NCBI GenBank assembly: GCA_013153865.1
Contig: JAADDR010000168.1
Span: 1-39,201, forward strand
Length of the DNA: 39,201 nucleotides
Reading direction: 5' to 3'
Source: Chlorobiota bacterium
GTDB lineage: Bacteria; Bacteroidota; Bacteroidia; Bacteroidales; JAADGE01
The notes beneath the pieces are model-generated. The model saw nothing but the letters and a program-made list of their open reading frames with translations. It searched no databases and was not told where the DNA came from. Positions 32,366 to 39,201 of this stretch are shown here, one piece after another (positions within the stretch are counted from its first letter, which is position 1; the number at the start of each line of letters is the position of its first letter). Position numbers and translations under genes: made by a program.

Positions 32366-34945
32366 ATGAATTTACGCAAAATAAATCATTTTAATCGATA
32401 TTTTCCGATTATTGTCGGAATGATTTGGTTGCTCTTTTCATGTAATTTAACCAAAAATGTTGCCGATAACGAGCAACTGCTGGTAAAAAACAAAGTCGAA
32501 ATTAAAGCAAAACATTTTAAACAAAATAAAGCCGGATTCAACGCAAAAGACATAGAACAAATTTTAACTCCCGAACCTAATGCCCGGTTCTTGTTTTTTC
32601 CTTTAAAATTAGCAGTATATAACCTTTCCGACAAAGAAAAAATTGACCGTAAAAATAAACGCAAAACATCAAAATGCGTAAACAAAAAAGAAAAACGTCG
32701 CTCTAAACTTGCCAAAAAGTTAAAAACTTACGATAAAAAAAACGAAAACCTCTCGTCAGAATCACGCAAATACAAAAAATATGCAAGACGAATTTCTTCA
32801 TTACAAAACAGAGCAGAAAGGAACAATCTTAAAAAATGCGAAAAAAAACATTGGACAGAACGCCTCGGCGAAGCACCGGTTTTATATCGTTTAAACGATA
32901 AATACCGTAACCTTCGCAAAATAAGAATTTTCCTTAAAGCCAAAGGATACTACGACGCACGAATTACCGCCGAAAATAAAACTCGCAGATTTAACGAAAA
33001 AAAAGTAGTCGTAAAATACAAGATAGAACCGGATACTGTTCATAAAATCAGACACGTATATTACGAAATAGACGATAAAAACATAAGAAACATTGTTTTA
33101 AAAGACACCGTACATACTTTTCTTAAATCCGGAAAACGCTTTGACACGGGTTATTTGGAGAGCGAGCAGGAACGTCTGGCAAACCTGATACGAAATTCCG
33201 GTTATTATAATTTCTCCAAAGAATTTGTACGTTTTACGGCAGACACGATTAATAAACGTAAACAAGACGATATTTACGTAATAATAAAAAAAGATACATT
33301 AAACAATATATATAAAGATGTGTTCAAAAAATATATTATAAAAAACGTATTTATATACCCCGATTTTGATGCGAGAGAAGCACTTACACGCAAAGAAGAT
33401 TATTTTCTTTCCCATGACACTTTAATATATTATTCAAAAAACGATACAAAATATTATTTTCTGTATAATAAAATGCCGCGTATAAACCCTAAAGCGGTAA
33501 TGAAAGGTATTTACATAACTCCGGGCAAATATTTTAACCTGGATGATGTTAATGCAACCTACAGATATTTAGCTTCATTGCCGATAATAAAAATAGCAAA
33601 CGTAAAATTTACGGAAGATACGAAATACTCTTCAGACACACTTGCTTACTTAAATTGCGAGATTCGACTTACTCAGGCAAAATTACAATCGCGAAAAACA
33701 TCGGTGGAATTTACAAATACTTCCGGCAATTTGGGAGTGGGAGCAAATTTGTCTTATACTCACAATAATATCTTCAGAAATACCGAAGTTCTTGACCTCG
33801 GAGTAAAACTTGCTTTTAAAAGACTCTCAAAAAGCGATTCTTATGACGACAATTCATACGAAACATTCTTCGGAGGTTTTAACAGTCGCGAATACGGTAT
33901 AAACTTCAGTTTAAGATTTCCGAGATTAATGGCTCCCGTACCCATGAAAAAATTTATGAAACGAAGAAACCCTAAAACGGTTGTTTCCGGAAAATACGAT
34001 TTTTGGGATCATCCGGATTTCTCATATACCGTTGCCGGCGGAAATATCGGCTACTTTTGGAACTCCTCAAAAACAATATCTCACGGTTTTCTTCCGCTTA
34101 TCGCGGATATCGTGGAACTGAAAAATCCGAGCGACGATTTTTTGGAACTCATAAGCAAATTTCATCTCGAAGAAACATACGAAACTCATTTCATCTTCGG
34201 GTCTTCTTATAAATTTACTTACAATAACCAGTTTTACGAACGTAAAAGAAATACCGTATTTCTGTCGGCAGAAACAAAAATAGCCGGCAACAGTCTTGTA
34301 GCAATTATGGATTGGACAAACCGGGAAAAAGAAAACGGAAGTTATAAAATAAATGATATAGTATTTGCACAATTTATAAAAGGAGACATAGAATTAAGAT
34401 ATCATCTGAAACTATTAAGAGATAACGATAAAATAGCTTTTCGGTTTTTTTCGGGAATAGCTTATCCTTACGGAAACCTTAAAGTAATACCTTTCGGCGA
34501 ACGCTATTTTGTCGGAGGAGCAAACAGTATCAGAGCATGGCAAAGTCATTCGCTGGGTCCGGGTTCGTATGTAAAGAACGATTCACTCGAAAGTTTTCCT
34601 AACCAAACTGCCGACATACGTCTCGAAGCAAATATCGAATACCGCATGCATCTATTTTGGAAAATAGAAGGTGCAATATTTGCGGACGCAGGTAATATTT
34701 GGGCGGTAAACAGTCGCGATACGCGACCCGGAGCATTATTTCAATTCGATACTTTCTATAAAGAAATAGCCGTAGGAACAGGATACGGATTACGTCTCGA
34801 TTTAAGTTTCGTGTTGTTGCGGCTGGATATGGGGCTGAAACTTCGAGACCCGGAACTTCCGGAGTCAAGGCGTTGGATTATAGGAAACAGACCTTTTAAC
34901 CGGGATGATTGGACATTATTCTTTGCAATAGGATATCCGTTTTAG
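32366..34945 (+). CDS. tamL: TamL, Omp85-family lipoprotein assembly factor
   Basis: TamL is the Bacteroidota TamA-like Omp85 protein, a lipoprotein that works with TamB in outer-membrane biogenesis. I start at ATG 32366 (MNLRKINHF), which gives a lipoprotein signal with lipobox LLFSC (Cys26) and 859 residues. An in-frame codon at 32174 would only add residues translated from the opposite gene. POTRA-like regions follow (about 35-90 and 165-420, with LGEAPVLY and FLKAKGYYDARITAENK), then the surface-antigen/barrel domain (about 440-859, with FGERYFVGGANSIRAWQSHSLGPGS before a C-terminal aromatic FFAIGYPF). A very basic insertion (about 88-163) interrupts the POTRA region. Its stop overlaps that of ksgA by 4 nt. 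Confidence 0.9.
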   Translation: MNLRKINHFNRYFPIIVGMIWLLFSCNLTKNVADNEQLLVKNKVEIKAKHFKQNKAGFNAKDIEQILTPEPNARFLFFPLKLAVYNLSDKEKIDRKNKRKTSKCVNKKEKRRSKLAKKLKTYDKKNENLSSESRKYKKYARRISSLQNRAERNNLKKCEKKHWTERLGEAPVLYRLNDKYRNLRKIRIFLKAKGYYDARITAENKTRRFNEKKVVVKYKIEPDTVHKIRHVYYEIDDKNIRNIVLKDTVHTFLKSGKRFDTGYLESEQERLANLIRNSGYYNFSKEFVRFTADTINKRKQDDIYVIIKKDTLNNIYKDVFKKYIIKNVFIYPDFDAREALTRKEDYFLSHDTLIYYSKNDTKYYFLYNKMPRINPKAVMKGIYITPGKYFNLDDVNATYRYLASLPIIKIANVKFTEDTKYSSDTLAYLNCEIRLTQAKLQSRKTSVEFTNTSGNLGVGANLSYTHNNIFRNTEVLDLGVKLAFKRLSKSDSYDDNSYETFFGGFNSREYGINFSLRFPRLMAPVPMKKFMKRRNPKTVVSGKYDFWDHPDFSYTVAGGNIGYFWNSSKTISHGFLPLIADIVELKNPSDDFLELISKFHLEETYETHFIFGSSYKFTYNNQFYERKRNTVFLSAETKIAGNSLVAIMDWTNREKENGSYKINDIVFAQFIKGDIELRYHLKLLRDNDKIAFRFFSGIAYPYGNLKVIPFGERYFVGGANSIRAWQSHSLGPGSYVKNDSLESFPNQTADIRLEANIEYRMHLFWKIEGAIFADAGNIWAVNSRDTRPGALFQFDTFYKEIAVGTGYGLRLDLSFVLLRLDMGLKLRDPELPESRRWIIGNRPFNRDDWTLFFAIGYPF

Positions 34946-35721
34946 ACTTTTTCGTTATAAATCAAATCGGTAAGATATACAAACTCATCTGTGCTCAGTT
35001 GCTCCGGACGGCGGTCGAAAATCTTATTATCTGTATTAACGCCGGAAGTTAAGCTCTTCAAAGAATTACGAAGCGTTTTACGTCTTTTGTTAAAACTTGT
35101 TTTTACTATTTGCATAAAAAAATCTTCGTTGCAACTCAGTGTTTTATTCTCTTTGCGTTTTAACCGTATAACTCCCGATTTTACCTTAGGCGGAGGATAA
35201 AAAACATTTTCGTTTACGGTAAACAAATATTCCGTATCAAAATATGCTTGAACAAGAACACTTAATATACCGTATGTTTTGCTTCCGGGACCTGCGGTTA
35301 TGCGTTCGGAAACTTCTTTCTGAAACATACCGACAACTTCACCAACAACAGAACGTTCTTCGATAATCTTGAAAATAACGGGACCCGAAATGTTATACGG
35401 AAAATTTCCCGTTACGGCAACAATTTTATTCTTAAAATAACCGCTTAAATCAAACTTTAAAAAATCTTCGTTTAACAAATTATCCTTTAATTCGGGAAAA
35501 TGAGACTTTAAATATTCTACGGACTCTCTGTCTATTTCGATTACATGAAGACGTATGTTTTTTTTAAGTAAAAAACCCGTTAAAATACCCGTCCCTGCAC
35601 CCACCTCCATAACATCTTCGATATTATCGGCTTGTAATGAGTCAACAATCTTTTTTGCAATATTCTTATCTTTCAAAAAATGCTGACCGAGATATTTTTT
35701 CGGCTTTACCGTATTCCTCAT
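34942..35721 (-). CDS. rsmA: 16S rRNA dimethyladenosine transferase
   Basis: RsmA (KsgA) dimethylates two adjacent adenosines in helix 45 of 16S rRNA late in 30S assembly. At 259 residues it is of normal length. Start KKYLGQHFLKD is the family signature. Rossmann motif I is VMEVGAGTGILTGFLL, the acidic SAM ligand is in HVIEIDRESV, and the catalytic motif NFPYNISGPVIFKI corresponds to NLPY. The C-terminal domain carries FNKRRKTLRNSLKSL. Its TAA overlaps the tamL TAG tail to tail. It is divergent from porX with a 101-bp gap. Confidence 0.98.
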   Translation of the reverse strand: MRNTVKPKKYLGQHFLKDKNIAKKIVDSLQADNIEDVMEVGAGTGILTGFLLKKNIRLHVIEIDRESVEYLKSHFPELKDNLLNEDFLKFDLSGYFKNKIVAVTGNFPYNISGPVIFKIIEERSVVGEVVGMFQKEVSERITAGPGSKTYGILSVLVQAYFDTEYLFTVNENVFYPPPKVKSGVIRLKRKENKTLSCNEDFFMQIVKTSFNKRRKTLRNSLKSLTSGVNTDNKIFDRRPEQLSTDEFVYLTDLIYNEKV

Positions 35722-35773
35722 AACAATAAAATCAACCGTATTAAAGTTAATGCAAGTATAAGGATATTTTCCG

Positions 35774-35781
35774 TATATTTG
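35774..35781 (+). promoter_or_regulatory. -7 element of the porX promoter
   Basis: TATATTTG matches TAnnTTTG, about 41 bp before the porX ATG (35823). The -33 region has no TTTG. Confidence 0.5.
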
Positions 35782-35822
35782 TAAATCTCTCTGTTTTTTA
35801 TTTTTAAAAAAATAAATGTAAT

Positions 35823-37379
35823 ATGACTGAAGTTAAAGTTTTATGGGTTGACGACGAGATAGACCTTCTGAAAATTCAAATCCTTTATCTCGAAGAAAAA
35901 GGACATAAAGTATTTACCGCAAATAACGGTTACGATGCCGTTGAAATGATAAAAAACAACAGCTACGATATAATTTTTTTAGATGAAAACATGCCCGGAA
36001 TTTCCGGATTGGATGTTCTTACAAACATAAAAAAAATAAAACCTTCCGTTCCGGTAGTAATGGTTACAAAAAACGAAGAAGAAGACATTATGGACGATGC
36101 CGTGGGAGCTAAAATAGACGATTATCTCATAAAACCCGTAAACCCCAAACAAATAATTCTTGCAATTAAAAAAAACGTAGAAAACAAACAACTTATAAGC
36201 GAAAAAACAACTTTAAGATACAGAGCCGGATTTTCCGATTTGAGTATGAAAATAAATGATGCCTCAACATGCAACGATTGGAAAGAACTTTATAAAGACC
36301 TCGTATATTGGGAACTCGAACTTGACAAAACCGAAGACGATGCAATGGACGATGTATTGATACAACAAAAAAAAGATGCCGATATAGAGTTTTCGAAATT
36401 TATTAAAAAAAATTATATAGAATGGTTTGAAGAAGACAACGAAAAACGCCCCGAGATGCCTTTCGATTTTTTCAGAAAAGAAGTTATTCCGCTTTTAGAC
36501 CGAAAAGAAAAAGTATGTGTAATAGTAATAGATAACTTGCGTTACGACCAATGGAAAGTTCTGCAACCCGTTATTTCACCCTATCTCGAAACCGTAAAAG
36601 AAGAACTTTGGTTCTCGATACTTCCTACCGCTACTCAATATGCGCGAAATGCCTTTTTTGCCGGACTTATGCCTCTCGATATAGCAAAACGCTACCCCGA
36701 ATATTGGCTTAACGACGACGAAGAAGGCGGGAAAAACGCTTACGAAAAAGAATTACTCGCCGAACTTTTTCAAAGATACAGACGAAAAGTTAAATTCTCA
36801 TACGATAAAGTTTTAAACAACAAAACAGGCGAGAAATTAAACGAAAGATTTGCCGATATTATGCAAAACCGATTATCGGTAATAGTATATAATTTTGTGG
36901 ATATTTTATCGCATGCACGCACCGATACCAAGATGATAAGAGAACTTGCCGACGGCGAATCGGCATATCGCGATTTAACGTTAACATGGTTTGAACATTC
37001 GCCTCTTTTAGAAACCGTAAAACTCCTGTCACGAGAAAATATTACCGTATTTATAACTACCGACCACGGTTCGGTTAATGTCGATAATCCGGTAAAAGTG
37101 GTGGGAGACCGTAATACAACCACAAACTTGAGGTATAAACAAGGCAGAAATTTAGCATATAACCCTAAAGAAGTCTTCGAAATTACAAAACCGGAGCAAG
37201 CAGGTTTGCCGGTTTCAAACATCAGTTCCACTTATATATTCGCATATAACTTTGATTTTTTTGCATATCCCAATAATTACAATCATTACGTAAAATACTA
37301 CAAAAACACTTTCCAGCACGGAGGAATTTCACTTGAAGAAATGATAATTCCTTACATCATGCTTAAACCCAAAAAATAA
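35823..37379 (+). CDS. porX: PorX, response regulator with PglZ phosphatase domain
   Basis: PorX regulates the type IX secretion system together with PorY and an ECF sigma factor. At 518 residues it has the known layout. The receiver is at residues 1-120 (VLWVDDEIDL, phospho-Asp54 in FLDENMPG, Lys in YLIKPVNP), followed by a helical linker (about 130-205). The rest is an alkaline-phosphatase-superfamily PglZ domain with VIDNLRYDQW, the nucleophile region LPTATQYARNAFFAG, ELADGESAYRDLTL and FITTDHGSVNV. Metal-binding Asp and His residues are all visible, so the enzymatic domain looks intact; the family has phosphodiesterase activity on oligonucleotides. It has its own promoter; tsaE follows after 53 bp with a separate -7 element. 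No porY or sigP is in the window. Confidence 0.93.
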   Translation: MTEVKVLWVDDEIDLLKIQILYLEEKGHKVFTANNGYDAVEMIKNNSYDIIFLDENMPGISGLDVLTNIKKIKPSVPVVMVTKNEEEDIMDDAVGAKIDDYLIKPVNPKQIILAIKKNVENKQLISEKTTLRYRAGFSDLSMKINDASTCNDWKELYKDLVYWELELDKTEDDAMDDVLIQQKKDADIEFSKFIKKNYIEWFEEDNEKRPEMPFDFFRKEVIPLLDRKEKVCVIVIDNLRYDQWKVLQPVISPYLETVKEELWFSILPTATQYARNAFFAGLMPLDIAKRYPEYWLNDDEEGGKNAYEKELLAELFQRYRRKVKFSYDKVLNNKTGEKLNERFADIMQNRLSVIVYNFVDILSHARTDTKMIRELADGESAYRDLTLTWFEHSPLLETVKLLSRENITVFITTDHGSVNVDNPVKVVGDRNTTTNLRYKQGRNLAYNPKEVFEITKPEQAGLPVSNISSTYIFAYNFDFFAYPNNYNHYVKYYKNTFQHGGISLEEMIIPYIMLKPKK

Positions 37380-37397
37380 TTTAAAATTTTTATTTTA

Positions 37398-37405
37398 TAT
37401 CTTTG
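37398..37405 (+). promoter_or_regulatory. -7 element of the tsaE-ald promoter
   Basis: TATCTTTG matches TAnnTTTG. With transcription starting near 37412, the first usable start codon is ATG 37433; an apparent TTG start at 37403 lies within this element and can be excluded. Confidence 0.5.
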
Positions 37406-37432
37406 TTTCTTAAAAAACAAAAACACACAAGC

Positions 37433-37861
37433 ATGAAAAAATATATTGTCGAAAAACTTGAAGACCTGCCGAAAACAGCCGCAGATATCGTAAAAAATTT
37501 CGACACCGAAAATCTTTGGGCTTTTTACGGAAAGATGGGCAGCGGAAAAACAACACTTATAAAAGAAATATGTAAGGTGAAAAATGTTACCGATAACGTT
37601 ACCAGTCCGACTTTTTCCGTTGTAAACGAATATCATACCTCTACCGAAGACATTATTTATCATTTCGATTTTTATCGTATTGAAAAAACAGAAGAAGTTT
37701 TTGATATGGGATACGAAGAATATTTCTATGCCGGTAATTTATGTTTAATAGAATGGCCCGAATTAATAGAACCTCTGCTTCCTGAAAAATATCTTAAAAT
37801 TGAAATAGACGAAAAAGAAAACGGTTTTAGGTATATATCTTGCAGTAAAATAAAACGTTAA
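37433..37861 (+). CDS. tsaE: tRNA threonylcarbamoyladenosine biosynthesis ATPase TsaE
   Basis: TsaE works with TsaB and TsaD to make t6A37 in ANN-decoding tRNAs. It has 142 residues from ATG 37433 (MKKYIVEKLEDL). Walker A is FYGKMGSGKTTLIKEI (about 31-46), a switch region with VTSPTFSVVNEY follows, then YHFDFYRI and LIEWPELIEPLLP, all diagnostic. It ends 16 bp before alanine dehydrogenase, and the two are probably co-transcribed. I recall porX-tsaE-ald order as common in Bacteroidota, but could not check. Confidence 0.95.
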   Translation: MKKYIVEKLEDLPKTAADIVKNFDTENLWAFYGKMGSGKTTLIKEICKVKNVTDNVTSPTFSVVNEYHTSTEDIIYHFDFYRIEKTEEVFDMGYEEYFYAGNLCLIEWPELIEPLLPEKYLKIEIDEKENGFRYISCSKIKR

Positions 37862-37877
37862 AAAATATAACTTACAA

Positions 37878-39095
37878 ATGACTTTATCCGATAAAACCCC
37901 GGGGCAATTCTCATACGGCGAAAAATTGATGCCTCAAGCCGAAATGCTTGAAGAAAAAAAGAACAAAAGAAATCTGACCATAGGCATTCCGAAAGAAAAA
38001 GACAAATACGAAAACCGCATTATTTTAAGTCCTCAAGCCGTAAAGCAACTTACCGAAGAAGGACATCGAATAATCATAGAATCGGGAGCCGGAATGAGAA
38101 GCCGCTGGTACGACGCCGATTACACAAAAGCCGGAGCTCTGATATCCGACCGCAAAAAAGTATTTGCTTCGGAAATTATTCTTAAAGTATCACCTTTCGA
38201 AAGCGAAGAAATTAAACTGATGCCCGCTAACCGGTTTCTGATTTCGGCTTTGCACTTTAATACGCAAACTCCCGAAAGAATAAATGCTTTAAAAGCAAAA
38301 AAAATGACTTGCATAGCATTGGAACTTATAGAAGATACCGACGGATTTCGTCCTTTTGTTCAGAGTATGAGCGAAATATCCGGGATATTGGCTATTAACA
38401 CGGCAAGCGAATATTTAAGCAATCCCGTTACCGGCAAAGGCATTTTGCTCGGAGGCATTACCGGTATTCCGGCTGCGAAAGTGGTTATTTTCGGTGCAGG
38501 CACCGCCGGCGAATATGCCGCACGCGCGGCAACGGCACTCGGCGCACAAGTTAAAATATTCGATAACTCGCTGTTACGTTTACAAAAATTGAAAAATAAA
38601 CTCGGCATTCATCTTTTTACTTCCGTTTTTCAGTCGGAAATTATTATGAAAGCCCTGAAAACAGCCGATGTGTTAATCGGTGCTTTGGAAGAAACATCCG
38701 ACGAAGATTTGTTTATTATTACCGAAAAAATGATTGCCGGCATGAAAAAAGGTTCGGTTATTATAGACCTTAATACCGACAGTGCTTCGTGTATAGCAAC
38801 CTCGAAAGTTACGCATCTCGGAAATCCGGCTTTCGAAACTCACGGCATAGTGCATTATTGCGTTCCGAATATCGCATCGAAGGCGGCACGCACGGCTTCG
38901 GTGGCTTTAAGCAATACGATTTTTCCGTTGCTGCAAAAAATAAGTCGCGAAAAAACGGTTCCGAATATTATAAGAAATATTATCGATTTGCGTAACGGAG
39001 CTTATATTTTTGAGGGTATTCTTACTAACGAAAGATTAGGCAAAAAGTTTAATATAGATTATAAAGATATTGATTTGCTGTCGGCGGTTTTTTAA
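37878..39095 (+). CDS. ald: Alanine dehydrogenase
   Basis: Ald converts L-alanine and NAD+ reversibly into pyruvate, ammonia and NADH in the cytoplasm. At 405 residues it is a little longer than the classical enzyme (about 370) because of an N-terminal extension of about 32 residues (ending KKNKRN) before LTIGIPKEKDKYENRIIL. Substrate-binding residues lie in ALHFNTQT, and the Rossmann motif VVIFGAGTAGEYAARAA is near residue 200, followed by VKIFDNSLLRLQKL. The later part, IDLNTDSASC...VPNIASKAARTASVALSN, resembles the family but the C-terminal end is more divergent. It could be a paralogue of the alanine dehydrogenase/PntA superfamily with changed specificity. Likely last gene of the tsaE unit. 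Confidence 0.9.
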   Translation: MTLSDKTPGQFSYGEKLMPQAEMLEEKKNKRNLTIGIPKEKDKYENRIILSPQAVKQLTEEGHRIIIESGAGMRSRWYDADYTKAGALISDRKKVFASEIILKVSPFESEEIKLMPANRFLISALHFNTQTPERINALKAKKMTCIALELIEDTDGFRPFVQSMSEISGILAINTASEYLSNPVTGKGILLGGITGIPAAKVVIFGAGTAGEYAARAATALGAQVKIFDNSLLRLQKLKNKLGIHLFTSVFQSEIIMKALKTADVLIGALEETSDEDLFIITEKMIAGMKKGSVIIDLNTDSASCIATSKVTHLGNPAFETHGIVHYCVPNIASKAARTASVALSNTIFPLLQKISREKTVPNIIRNIIDLRNGAYIFEGILTNERLGKKFNIDYKDIDLLSAVF

Positions 39096-39104
39096 AAAAA
39101 ATAA

Positions 39105-39134
39105 CTTGACAAAAATTTATTCTTTTTATTATTG
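39105..39134 (+). promoter_or_regulatory. Possible promoter for the gene starting at 39181
   Basis: CTTG (39105-39108) and TATTATTG (39127-39134, one base off TAnnTTTG) are spaced by 18 bp. A second near match, TAACATTG, is at 39147-39154. Both precede the ATG at 39181. Confidence 0.35.
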
Positions 39135-39180
39135 CACGTAAATTTATAACATTGCAATTTAAAAACCGGAAAACATTTTA

Positions 39181-39201
39181 ATGATTAAATTTCTTAAAAA
39201 A
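39181..39201 (+). CDS. Start of a gene cut by the right edge
   Basis: ATG at 39181 opens a frame reading MIKFLKK that leaves the window. It follows a promoter-like region after ald. With seven codons visible nothing can be said about its function. Confidence 0.4.

Noticed and set aside
34942-34945. Overlap of the tamL and rsmA stop codons as a frameshift
   Set aside because: Both proteins end with normal family C-termini, so it is a simple tail-to-tail overlap of 4 nt.
1-39201. Mobile elements, phage genes or CRISPR arrays
   Set aside because: No transposase, integrase, terminal repeats or regularly spaced direct repeats are visible; genes are core families with uniform style.

Overview
The window is a piece of a Bacteroidota chromosome, most likely of the order Bacteroidales. 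The evidence is a type III glutamine synthetase, type IX secretion (T9SS) genes (porX, porZ) and T9SS cargo tails, a TamL-type lipoprotein, SusC/BtuB-style TonB receptors with a BtuG-like surface lipoprotein, and many promoters of the Bacteroidota form (-7 TAnnTTTG, -33 TTTG). The DNA is AT-rich and densely coding. I saw no insertion sequence, integrase, phage gene or CRISPR array; it reads as core chromosome.

Layout. 1-2078: 3' part of a TonB-dependent receptor, then a terminator. 2145-4337 (-): glutamine synthetase III. 4636-5298 (+): small membrane protein. 5311-6060 (-): patatin-like phospholipase. 6186-7175 (+): ObgE GTPase. 7186-11914 (-): a vitamin B12 uptake operon with a cobalamin riboswitch, a T9SS-sorted surface protein, a BtuB-like receptor and a BtuG-like propeller lipoprotein. 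12021-13934 (-): a PKD lipoprotein and a leucine-rich repeat protein. 14024-15121 (-): YchF. 15287-17842 (+): aconitase B. 17937-20408 (-): hybrid histidine kinase. 20661-21467 (-): membrane protein with a palindrome in its leader. 21841-21924 (-): tRNA-Leu(CAA). 21983-25381 (-): dut-rdgB-porZ. 25490-26935 (+): MFS transporter. 26998-27072 (+): tRNA-Val(GAC). 27259-28887 (+): NhaD antiporter with an unusual C-terminal domain. 28986-29777 (+): methionine aminopeptidase. 29857-29955 (-): a candidate 32-residue gene. 30115-31585 (+): bcp-recA. 31594-32349 (-): SpoU-family rRNA methyltransferase. 32366-34945 (+): tamL. 34942-35721 (-): ksgA/rsmA. 35823-37379 (+): porX. 37433-37861 (+): tsaE. 37878-39095 (+): alanine dehydrogenase. 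A further gene starts at 39181 and leaves the window.

How the parts fit. The clearest functional unit is the B12 operon: a cobalamin-sensing leader controls outer-membrane capture and import of corrinoids, and its first protein would reach the surface through the T9SS. Two T9SS factors, porX (regulator) and porZ (attachment complex), are encoded elsewhere in the window. The other genes are mostly housekeeping: nitrogen assimilation, TCA cycle, nucleotide pool cleaning, recombination, rRNA/tRNA modification, ribosome-linked GTPases and ion homeostasis. The intergenic stretches over 300 bp (11647-12020, 21468-21840, 26936-27258, 29778-30114) hold the riboswitch, tRNAs, promoters, terminators and the small candidate gene described below.

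The least ordinary signals are the riboswitch-controlled T9SS surface protein, the NhaD with a PepSY-like tail, a strongly basic insertion in TamL, the 32-codon gene with its own terminator, and a 22-bp palindrome in front of a membrane protein gene. I found no clear multi-gene system of unknown type.
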